Positions 30,201 through 37,800 of a stretch of 57,635 nt of DNA are shown in pieces (within the stretch, counting starts at the first letter, position 1; each line of letters begins with the position of its first letter). Location of the stretch: the NCBI GenBank assembly GCA_016209035.1, contig JACQWX010000024.1, positions 1-57,635 on the forward strand, given 5' to 3'. The notes beneath the pieces were generated by a model, which did no database searches, had not been told where the DNA came from, and worked only from the letters and a program-made list of their open reading frames with translations. This DNA is from Elusimicrobiota bacterium. Lineage in GTDB: Bacteria; Elusimicrobiota; Elusimicrobia; UBA1565; UBA9628. The position numbers and the translations under genes are program-made.

Positions 30201-33191
30201 GTCCAAGGCCAAGGAGGCCTTGCGGTGGACGCGCCTCCGGCCTGGACCGCGCCCCCGGACGCCAACGCCTTCCCTGAGGGCGTCCGGGACGCTCGGCCTC
30301 CGGCCTGGACCGCGCCCCCTGCCGCCGTCCCCGGCGGACCCGCTTCCGCCGAGGTTTCCGCCGTTCTCCTGTCGGTCGTCTCCGAGAAGACCGGCTATCC
30401 CGCGGAGACGCTGGACCTGGACATGGGCCTCGAGTCGGACCTGGGCATCGACTCGATCAAGCGCGTCGAGATACTGTCGGCCATGCGCGAGCGCCTGCCG
30501 GACGCGCCCGCGGTGGGGCCGGAGCACATCGGCGCGCTGCGCACCTTGCGGCAGATCATCGAGTTCCTGTCCGCGCCCGGCGTCTGCCCGCCAGGGCGTG
30601 GCGCGGACGTGCCGCCTCCGCTTGACATGGGAAGCGGCCTGTCCGCGCCCGGCGTTTCTGGCGCGGACGTGCCGCCTCCGCTTGACATGGGAAGCGGCCT
30701 CTCCTCAGCCGGGCCCTCCGGCCTGGACGCCGCGCCGGCCGCCAACGCACTCCCTGATGGCGTCCGGCACGGCGGGCCCTCCGGCCTGGACGCCGCGCCG
30801 GAGGGGCCGCAAGCGGCCCTCCGGCTCCGGGAAGCGTCTCGCGTCGAGTGCTCGACGCTGGCGCTTGTCCCGGTCGAGGGAGACCGCAAGCGCCTCCCCC
30901 TCGCCGCGCGCTCCGAGGTCTGGGTGACCGACGACGGGTCCGAGCTCGCCAAGGCCGTGGCGGACCGGCTGGCAACCGCCGGCCTGCTCCCCAGGATCAT
31001 CGCCCGTGCGGACTGGGGCGGCCACGCTCCCGCGGGCTTGGCCGGGCTCGTCCTGCTGGCACCGGCGCGTTCGTTGGACGCCGAGGGGCTCTGGTCCTCG
31101 GATTCCGAGCGCTGGCTCAAGGACGCCTTCCAGCTTTGCCGGACCGCCGGGCCGCACCTGCGGCGCGCGGGCGCCAAGTCCGGCGCGTTCCTGACGACGG
31201 TCACGCGCCTCGACGGCGGCTTCGGGCTCGTGGGGCTGGACCGGAACGCCGACCCCGTGTTCGGGGGCCTGGCAGGCCTGGCCAAGACCGCCCGCCTCGA
31301 GTGGAGCGAGGTCCTCTGCAAGGCCCTGGACGCCTCTCCCGGCTGGACCGACGCCGGGTCCCTGGCAGCGGCGGTCGTAGACGAGGCCCTGAGCTCCGGG
31401 CCAGCGGAAGTCGGGATCACCCCAGAGGGCCGCCGCACCATCGACTTGGTCGAGGCGCGCATCAGCGGCTTGGCTTCGCCCGTCGCGGGCCCCGGGGAGG
31501 TCGTGGTCGTCACCGGCGGCGCCCGCGGCGTCACCGCGGCGTGCGCCCAGGCGCTCGCGGAAGCGCGGCGTCCTACGCTGGTGCTCCTCGGCCGCTCCCC
31601 GGAGCCGCAGCCGGAGCCCGAGTGGCTCAAAGGCCTGACCGACGAAGCCGCCATCAAGCGCGCCATCCTGGCCCAAGCCAAGGGGCTGCCGCCGACCCCC
31701 AGGGCCATCGGCGAGTCCTACCGGCTCTACATGGCCAACCGCGAGGTGCTCGACGCCGTCGAGCGCCTGGAGCGCGCGGGAGCGGATGTCGTGTATCGGT
31801 CGGTCGACATCCGCGACGCCGCCGCGGTCGAGAGGGTCGTGAGCGAGGCCCGCCGCCTTGGGCCCATCCGCGCCCTGGTCCACGGCGCGGGGGTCCTCGC
31901 CGACAAGCGCATCGAGGACAAGACCCCGGCGCAGTTCGACTCCGTGTTCGACACGAAGGTCGCCGGCCTGCGCGCCCTCCTCAGGGCGACCGCCGGCGAC
32001 GACCTGCGGGCCGTCGTGCTCTTCTCGTCGGTCAGCGGCCGGCACGGCCGGGTCGGACAGGCCGACTACGCCCTCGCCAACGAGGTGCTCAACAAGGCGG
32101 CGTGGAGCGTGTCCTTGCGCCGTCCCGGCTGCCGCGTCTCCTCGATCAACTGGGGCCCCTGGAGCGGGGGGATGGTCACGCCGGCCCTGCGTGGCGTGTT
32201 CGAGCGCGAGGGCGTCGGCGTCCTCGAGCTGGAGGCCGGGGCGCGGCACTTCGTTTCGGACATCACGGCCGGGCCGGGCGCCCCCGTCGAGACCGTGGTC
32301 TGCGCGCCCGCCCGGGCCGCCACGCCGCAGCGCGGGCTCTCCACCGCATTCACGCGGGACATGGACCTAGCCCTGCATCCCTTCCTGTCCTCGCACGTCA
32401 TCAACGGCCGGCCCGTCCTGCCGCTGGCCGTCACCCTCGAATGGCTGGCCCACGGCGCGCTGCACGGCAACCCCGGCCTGGCCTTCCACGGCGTCGACGA
32501 CCTGCGCGTCTTTAAGGGCGTCATCATCAAGGCCGGCAGACCCCTGCGCCTGCGTGTGGCGGCCGGCAAGGCTCGGCGGGAAGGGATGGAGTTCCGGGTC
32601 CAGGTCGAACTCCAAAGCTCGGACCCCCCCGCGCTCCACGCGCGGGCCGAGGTCGTCCTGTGCCCGCGGCTCCCGGAGGCGCCTGCCGCGCGGGCCCAGG
32701 TCTCCCTGCACCCCTATCCCAGGAGCGTTGCCGCGGCGTACGACGAGATCCTGTTCCACGGCCCCGCGCTGCGCGGACTGACCGCCGTAGAAGGCTGCTC
32801 CCCCGAGGGCATCGCGGTGCGTTGCGCCGCCGCGCCCTCCCCGGCGGCTTGGCTGCGGGAGAGCCCGCGCAGCGCCTGGCTCTCCGATCCCTCGGCGGTC
32901 GACGCGGCCTTCCAGGCCATGATCCTGTGGAGCGTCGAGCAGTCCGGCGCCGGCTGCCTGCCCTGGCGCATCGGGAGCTACCGGCAGTACCGGTCCGAGT
33001 TCCCCAAGGCGGGGCTGCGCGTGTCGCTGCGGGTGGTCAGGCAAGGCGAGCACTCCGCCGTGGCCGACGTCGATTTCCTCGACGCCGACGGGGCCGTCGT
33101 CGCGCTCATCGACGGATCCGAGCATACGGTCGACGCCTCGCTCAACGAGGCCTTCAGGAAGAACTCGGTTGAAGAGACCATCGCCGCCTAG
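27213..33191 (+). CDS. pfaA: PfaA-like lipid synthase, KS-AT-ACP-KR-DH
   Basis: The 1992-residue megasynthase starts at GTG 27213 (GGAGG 4 nt upstream). Domains: ketosynthase ~5-460 (DAACASSL ~206, HGTGTKAGD ~343, SNLGHTKAAAG); acyltransferase ~555-850 (FIFPGQGSQYVGMG, GHSYGEL ~654); one ACP ~1045-1115 (LGIDSIKRVEIL, Ser ~1080); ketoreductase ~1425-1700 (VTGGARGVTAACAQAL, SSVSGRHGRVGQADYALANE); polyketide-type dehydratase ~1715-1990 (HPFLSSHVINGRPVLP, DPSAVDAAFQAM). All key catalytic residues are present. The order matches PfaA of PUFA synthases, but those carry several tandem ACPs and this has one. The linkers around the ACP are built from R1/R2 repeats and a perfect 15-bp hairpin. Confidence 0.93.
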   Translation: MNDSDKTAPLAIIGIGCMFPKADGLKSYWANIKDRVDGITGVPATHWSPDEYYDPDQKSPDRTYGRRGGFLEPVDFDPTEFGISPNNIPATDPAQLLGLLVAQQALRDAGYGPERPFDRKRVSVILGVTGALESVIPLGARLGHPVWRRALREAGVEGERAEAVIRRISDSYVEWQENSFPGLLGNVVAGRIANRLDLGGTNCVVDAACASSLSAAHMASLELSAGRADMVVTGGVDAFNDIFMYMCFSKTPALSATGDCRPFDSAGDGTMLGEGLGMVVLRRLADAERDGDRVYAVLKSIGSSSDGKGKAIYAPSPEGQTQALKNAYRLAGVTPDTIELVEAHGTGTKAGDAAELHALTEVYREARKEGAWCAIGSVKSNLGHTKAAAGAAGLIKAALALHHKVLPPTIKIRQPLPELGQGRTPFYANTEKRPWMPPAGHPRRAAVSAFGFGGSNFHAVLEEHRPSKVERDWDGGVEIVALSAPTADALRAEASSWTAEQGWEVLRVRAVQSRRTFDRGHAVRLVVVVEKDASAAKAFQSWDPRDGAFYAEGKVEGKVGFIFPGQGSQYVGMGRDLACLFPEMHDTLIESNNALGERLTDLICPPATFTDAAAAAAEAALRATAAAQPAIGAVSLGAMRILDHFGLKPEAAAGHSYGELTALCCAGRIDPTSLHTLSRLRGRLMAAGGGDKGAMLAAMAPLADIERIIAEEKLDLVLANRNAPAQGALSGRTELIAKAIEALARRGVRAVPLAVSAAFHSPLVSDAKAPLRAALNKVSFAPSAFPVYSNTTAQPYPAVADGARDLLAGQLAAPVDFLGMIERMHADGVRVFVEVGPGNKLTGLIRSILRGRPCAAVALDGSGGRKGAVADLARALAQLAALGAAVDLQPWQGGEAGVRDIVSRKKSIVAVRICGATPRLAATPSLKPPGTAGPPASSHSHLSQEGTAPSRPDGRDGATAAVESLAALERLQEQTAQLHLRFLEGQEAVQRVLLSLVQGQGGLAVDAPPAWTAPPDANAFPEGVRDARPPAWTAPPAAVPGGPASAEVSAVLLSVVSEKTGYPAETLDLDMGLESDLGIDSIKRVEILSAMRERLPDAPAVGPEHIGALRTLRQIIEFLSAPGVCPPGRGADVPPPLDMGSGLSAPGVSGADVPPPLDMGSGLSSAGPSGLDAAPAANALPDGVRHGGPSGLDAAPEGPQAALRLREASRVECSTLALVPVEGDRKRLPLAARSEVWVTDDGSELAKAVADRLATAGLLPRIIARADWGGHAPAGLAGLVLLAPARSLDAEGLWSSDSERWLKDAFQLCRTAGPHLRRAGAKSGAFLTTVTRLDGGFGLVGLDRNADPVFGGLAGLAKTARLEWSEVLCKALDASPGWTDAGSLAAAVVDEALSSGPAEVGITPEGRRTIDLVEARISGLASPVAGPGEVVVVTGGARGVTAACAQALAEARRPTLVLLGRSPEPQPEPEWLKGLTDEAAIKRAILAQAKGLPPTPRAIGESYRLYMANREVLDAVERLERAGADVVYRSVDIRDAAAVERVVSEARRLGPIRALVHGAGVLADKRIEDKTPAQFDSVFDTKVAGLRALLRATAGDDLRAVVLFSSVSGRHGRVGQADYALANEVLNKAAWSVSLRRPGCRVSSINWGPWSGGMVTPALRGVFEREGVGVLELEAGARHFVSDITAGPGAPVETVVCAPARAATPQRGLSTAFTRDMDLALHPFLSSHVINGRPVLPLAVTLEWLAHGALHGNPGLAFHGVDDLRVFKGVIIKAGRPLRLRVAAGKARREGMEFRVQVELQSSDPPALHARAEVVLCPRLPEAPAARAQVSLHPYPRSVAAAYDEILFHGPALRGLTAVEGCSPEGIAVRCAAAPSPAAWLRESPRSAWLSDPSAVDAAFQAMILWSVEQSGAGCLPWRIGSYRQYRSEFPKAGLRVSLRVVRQGEHSAVADVDFLDADGAVVALIDGSEHTVDASLNEAFRKNSVEETIAA
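29959..30022. repeat. R1 hairpin repeat, copy b (pfaA AT-ACP linker)
   Basis: The stem TGGCGGC/GCCGCCG surrounds AACACCTTCCCTGAA, followed by the flank GGCGGGCCCTCCGGCCT. It encodes PRLAATPSLKPPGTAGPPAS, nearly the same peptide as copy e in the KS gene. Confidence 0.7.
30053..30086. repeat. Perfect 15-bp hairpin in the pfaA linker
   Basis: CGCCCCGTCCCGGCC (30053-30067), loop TGAC, GGCCGGGACGGGGCG (30072-30086). It is in frame, encoding APSRPDGRDGAT. Confidence 0.8.
30231..30322. repeat. R1 hairpin repeat, copy c (immediately before the ACP)
   Basis: The stem CCCGGACGCC/GGCGTCCGGG (10 bp, perfect) holds the loop AACGCCTTCCCTGA. CCTCCGGCCTGGACCGCGCC occurs on both sides as a direct repeat. 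It encodes PDANAFPEGVRDARPPAWTA. It has one mismatch over ~68 bp to copy f in the PfaC-like gene. Confidence 0.8.
30570..30702. repeat. Dispersed repeat R2, tandem copies 3 and 4 (after the ACP)
   Basis: Two consecutive units each end in GACGTGCCGCCTCCGCTTGA and ATGGGAAGCGGCCT. They encode APGVSGADVPPPLDMGSGLS and a diverged copy. They are related to R2 in the two unrelated membrane proteins. Confidence 0.75.
30711..30799. repeat. R1 hairpin repeat, copy d (pfaA ACP-KR linker)
   Basis: Bases 30725-30799 are identical, over 75 bp, to 39539-39613 in the PfaC-like gene. It encodes AANALPDGVRHGGPSGLDAA. Confidence 0.85.
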
Positions 33192-34803
33192 CGGGACCTG
33201 CGCTGGAAGCGGTTGCGCCGGAGGCGCAGGGGCCGTCGCCATCGTCGGCATCGGTGGCGTATTCCCCGGGACGCCGGGATTGGACGGCTTCTGGTCCGAC
33301 ATCGCCGGGCGGCGCTCGGCGGCCCGCGACGTCCCGGCAGGCCGCTGGCTCATCCCTCCGGAGGAGGCCTATAACCCGGCCGTGGGCGCGCCGGACAAGG
33401 TCTACTCGAAGCGCGGTTGTTTCGTCGAAGGGTTCGAGTTGCAGGGCGAGGGGCTCCAGTTGGAGGAGTCCTTCATCAAGGGGCTCGACCGCGTTTTCCA
33501 CTTCGCCCTGCACGCCGGGCGGATGGCCTTCAGGGACGCCGTCACGGAGGGGAAGCTCGACCGGCGCCGCGTCGGCGTCGTGCTGGGGAACATCGCGCTG
33601 CCGACGGACCTCTTCTCGGCGTTCTGCCGCGGCGTCCTGGCCGGCGGACTGAGCCGGCGCATCCCATCCCTGGGGCTCTCGCCGGCGCCCGAGGTCAGCG
33701 CGGTCAACCGCTTCGCCGCGGGTCTCCCCGCGGCCGTCCTCGCGCGCGGCCTGGGCCTGGGCGGCGGGGCCTACACTCTTGACGCCGCCTGCGCGTCCTC
33801 GCTCTACGCCCTCAAGCTCGCCGTCGACGAGTTGATGGAGGGCCGCGCCGACGCGATGCTGACGGGCGGCCTCTCCCGTCCCGATTGCCTCTACACCCAG
33901 ATGGGCTTCAGCCAGCTGCGGGCCCTGTCGGCTTCGGGGAGATGCTCCGCCTTCGACGAGTCGGCGGACGGCCTCCTGGTGGGCGAAGGAGCCGGCCTCT
34001 TCCTGCTCAAGCGCCTCGAGGACGCCGAGTCGGCGGGCGACAAGGTCTACGCGGTCATCCGCGGCATCGGCCTGTCCAACGACATCGACGGGAGCCTCCT
34101 GGCTCCGGAGGGGGGCGGGCAGCTGCGCGCGTTGCGCGCCGCCTACGCGGAGGCCGATTGGGGCCCTGCCGAAGTCGACTTGATCGAGTGCCACGCCACG
34201 GGGACCCCGGTCGGGGACGCCGTGGAGTTCAGCAGCCTCCAGACCCTGTGGGGCAGCGGCGGCTGGCGGCCGGGGGCTTGCGTCCTCGGCTCCGTCAAAT
34301 CCAACATCGGCCACCTGCTGACGGGGGCCGGCGCGGCGGGGCTCATGAAGGTCCTGCTGGCCCTCAAGAACCGCACCCTGCCTCCGTCGGCGAACTTCGC
34401 CCGGCCCGGGCCGCGCATCCCGCTGGAGGGGAGCGCGTTTCGCGTGCTGACGGCCGCGGAGCCCTGGCAGCCCTGCGCCGAGGGGGTCACGCGCAAGGCC
34501 GCGGTCTCCTCCTTCGGCTTCGGCGGCATCAACGCGCACGTCCTCCTTGAGGAGCATGCCCCCGGCCCGCGCCTGGCGGCAACACCTTTCCTGAAGCCGC
34601 CAGGCACGGCGGGCCCTCCGGCCTGGACGCCGCGCCGGCCCAAGGTCCCTGGGCCGAAGGCCCAGGCCCCGTCCGCCGTGGCCATCGTGGGCATGGAGGC
34701 CCGTTTCGGGGACCTGCCCGGCCTGCGCGCTTTCCAGGAGGCCCGTCCGCTTTCCGCATCCCGCCCAAGGAGCTCTCGGAGATGCTCCCCCAGCAGGTCC
34801 TGA
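33169..34803 (+). CDS. Stand-alone ketosynthase (KS part of a split PfaC-like protein)
   Basis: The 544 residues start at TTG 33169 (AGGA ~9 nt upstream), overlapping the end of pfaA by 23 bp. Residues ~22-465 are an active-looking ketosynthase (VAIVGIGGVFPG, DAACASSLYALK ~205, ECHATGTPVGD ~342, SVKSNIGHLLTG ~377). After an R1 and an R4 repeat the frame enters the start of a second KS-like domain (VAIVGMEARFGDLPGLRAFQ) and then breaks into non-homologous SASRPRSSRRCSPSRS. In canonical PfaC the KS and chain-length factor are one polypeptide. Here the joint is broken by a frame change plus loss of ~50 codons, leaving the CLF on the next gene. Confidence 0.85.
   Translation: MKRPSPPSGTCAGSGCAGGAGAVAIVGIGGVFPGTPGLDGFWSDIAGRRSAARDVPAGRWLIPPEEAYNPAVGAPDKVYSKRGCFVEGFELQGEGLQLEESFIKGLDRVFHFALHAGRMAFRDAVTEGKLDRRRVGVVLGNIALPTDLFSAFCRGVLAGGLSRRIPSLGLSPAPEVSAVNRFAAGLPAAVLARGLGLGGGAYTLDAACASSLYALKLAVDELMEGRADAMLTGGLSRPDCLYTQMGFSQLRALSASGRCSAFDESADGLLVGEGAGLFLLKRLEDAESAGDKVYAVIRGIGLSNDIDGSLLAPEGGGQLRALRAAYAEADWGPAEVDLIECHATGTPVGDAVEFSSLQTLWGSGGWRPGACVLGSVKSNIGHLLTGAGAAGLMKVLLALKNRTLPPSANFARPGPRIPLEGSAFRVLTAAEPWQPCAEGVTRKAAVSSFGFGGINAHVLLEEHAPGPRLAATPFLKPPGTAGPPAWTPRRPKVPGPKAQAPSAVAIVGMEARFGDLPGLRAFQEARPLSASRPRSSRRCSPSRS
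34565..34637. repeat. R1 hairpin repeat, copy e (KS-CLF linker)
   Basis: The stem CCTGGCGGC/GCCGCCAGG (9 bp, perfect) holds the loop AACACCTTTCCTGAA, followed by the flank GGCGGGCCCTCCGGCCTGGA. Confidence 0.8.
34648..34666. repeat. R4 hairpin, copy 4
   Basis: CCTGGGCC-GAA-GGCCCAGG directly follows the R1 copy in the KS gene and encodes VPGPKAQAP. Confidence 0.7.
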
Positions 34804-37800
34804 TGCTCCAGGTCGCCGACGCGGCCCTGCGGGACGCCGGGGCCCTCGACCGCGACCATGAGCGCACCGGCGTCTTCATCGGCATGGAGCTCGACGTCCG
34901 CACCTCCGACTTCCACATCAGGTGGTCCCTGCCCGCGGAGCACCGCGCCCAGGCCGGCCCGGCCCTGTCGGCCAACCGCACCGTCGGCGCCCTGGGCGGC
35001 ATCATCGCCAGCCGCATCGCCCGGGAATTCCGCATCGGGGGTCCAAGCTTCACGATCGCCTCCGAGGAGACGTCGGGCCTGCACGCCCTGGAGGCCGCGG
35101 TCCGCGCCCTTCAGCGGGGCGACCTCGACATGGCGTTGGCGGGCGCGGTGGACCTGTGCGCGGACGAGCGCTCCCGCGCGGCCTTCGCCGCCGGGCGGCC
35201 CGTCTCGGCGTCCGGCGCGGCCATGCCGTTCGACCGCGGCGCGGACGGCGCCGTCCTCGGCGAAGGAGCCGCCGCCGTCGTGCTGAAAAGGCTCGACGAC
35301 GCCCTGCGCGACGGCGACCGCATCTACGCCGCGGTCCGCGGCGTCGGCTGCGCCCGGGAGTACGGCGCGGCTCTCGGCCGCGCCTACGAAGAGGCGGGCA
35401 TCCGGCCGGCGACGGTCTCGTACCTCGAGGGACACGGCAGCGGGGTCCCGGCGGAGGACGCCGCCGAGGGCGAGGCCCTCGCCAAGTTCTTCGGCTTCGC
35501 CAAGAAGCCGTGCCTGGCCCTGGGGAGCGTCAAGGACGCGGTGGGCCACGCGGGCGCCGCGGCGGGGATGGCCTCGCTGGTGAAGGCGGCCCTGGCCCTC
35601 TATCAGGAGGTCCTGCCGCCGCTCAAGGCTCGCGAGGCGCGCGACGAGTTCAGGCAGGCCGGCGAACGCTTCCACGCTCCGCGGCTCCCCCAGTACTGGC
35701 TGCGCAACCAGGAGGACGGCCCCCGCCGCGCGGGGGTGAGCGCCGTCAGCCTGGGCGGGGAGTGCGTCCACGTCGTGCTCGAGGGGGTTGACCGGCAGGT
35801 AGACACCGCGAGGACGACGGTCGAACGCAGCCAGCCCCTCGGCGCGCGCGGGGAAGGGCTCTTCGCCGTGGAAGAGGACAATCCCCCGGCCTTGGTCGCG
35901 GGGATCGCGCGCTTCAGTGAATGGCTGGCGAGGCAGCCGGCGTCGCGCGGCGTCGAGGCCCTGGCCCGCGACTGGTTCGCCGGCCGGCCCGCGGGCTCTC
36001 AGCGCAAGAAGCTCGCCGTCGCCTTCGTGCCGCGCGGCGTCGACGAGCTCTCGCAACAGCTCTCGCTCGCGGAGAAGTCCCTGATGGATGACCCCGCGTC
36101 CCCGATCCAGGGCATGGACCGCGTCCTCTACTCCCCGGAACCCCTCGGCGGCGTGGGCAAGGTCGCCTTCGTGTTCCCGGGCTCCGGCAACCAGTACATC
36201 GGCATGGGGGTCGGCGTCGGGACGCAATGGCCCGAGGTCCTGCGCAGGCAAGACGCCCAGAACGCCCGGCTCAAGGACCAGTTCCTCCCGGAGTCCTTCG
36301 TGCCGTGGCGCCGGTCCTGGCCGGACGGCTGGGAGACCAGGGCCCTGGAGAAGCTGAGCCGAGACCATCGCGGCATGATCTTCGGCCAGGTCGCCCATGG
36401 GGTGAGCTTAAGCGACCTCGTGCGGTCTCTCGGCGTCGCTCCCGAGGCCGTCATCGGCTACAGCCTGGGAGAGACCGCGGGCCTCTTCGCCTTGCGCGCC
36501 TGGAAGGACCGCGACATGATGCTGCGCCGCATCGAGCGCTCCAGCCTCTTCGTGAGCGACCTCGCCGGGCGCTGCGACGCCGCGCGCAAGACCTGGGGGC
36601 TCGCCGCGCATGAGGCGGTGGACTGGGTCTTGGGCGTCGTCGACCGGCCGGAGACGCTCGTGCGCACCGCCGTGGACAAGATGGAGCAGGTCTTCCTCCT
36701 GGTAGTGAACACCCCCAAGGAGTGCGTCATCGGCGGGGCGCGGCACGCCGTGAGCAAGCTGGTGGCGGGCTTGGGCGGGACCTTCCTCCCCTTGGACGGG
36801 GTGACGACCGTCCACTGCAAGGTGGCGCGGGAGGTCGAGGACGCCTACCGCGAGATCCACCGGCTCCCGACCGAGGCGCCGGTCGGGGTGAGGTTCTACA
36901 GCGGGGCATGGGGGAGGCCCTATCCGCTCGACAGCGAATCCGCGGCGCAGGCCGTCACCGCCCAGGCCGTCGCGGGGATCGACTTCCCGTCCCTCATCGA
37001 GCGCGCCTACATGGACGGCCTGCGCGTCTTCCTGGAGATGGGGCCCCGCAACACGACCTCCCGCATGATATCGCGCATCCTGGGGAGTCGCCCCCACCTG
37101 GCCCGCTCCGCCTGCGTGCGCGACCAGGACCCGGCGTCCACGATCCTGCGCCTGGCGGGCAACCTGATCGCCGAACGGGTCCCCGTGGACATGGCCGCCC
37201 TGTACGGCTTCGAGACCCGCGTCGCGGGGCACGCCGCGCCGCCGCTCCCCGTGAAGAACGGCGTCCTGGTCCCCATCCATCGCGGCCTGCCGCCTGCCGT
37301 CCACACATTTCCTGATGGCGCAGGTGACCTAGCCCTCCAATGTCCTGGAAGGCCTGGGCCTGCGGCCCAGGCCGCGCCCCCGGACGCCAACGCCTTCCCC
37401 GAGGGCGTCCGGGACGCTCGGCCTCCGGCCTGGACCGCGCCGCCGGCCGCGACGCGGCGCGCCGATCGGCGCCGACCTGTCGGGCCCTCCGGCGCCTCGG
37501 CCGCGCCCAGCCACCCGGTCCTGGCGAGCATCGCGGCCGGGCAAGCCGCCACGATCAAGGCGCACGCCGCGTTCCTGCGCATGTCCGAGGAGAACGCCCA
37601 GGCCCGGCTCAAGATCTTGAGCATGTTGACCGGGACGCAGGCCCAGGCCGCGCCGAAGGTCTTCCTGGACCGGGAGGCATGCCTGCGGTTCGCGACCGGG
37701 AAGATCGCCGATGTCCTGGGGCAGGCCTTCTCGTCCATCGACGCCCATCAGACCAGGGTGCGGCTGCCCGACGAGCCTCTGATGCTCGTCGACCGGATCC

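Noticed and set aside
30225..30800. Possible tandem ACP array in pfaA
   Set aside because: The repeats around the ACP looked at first like degenerate ACPs, but they encode Pro/Ala/Gly-rich linker peptide with no serine attachment motif. Only one ACP is supported.
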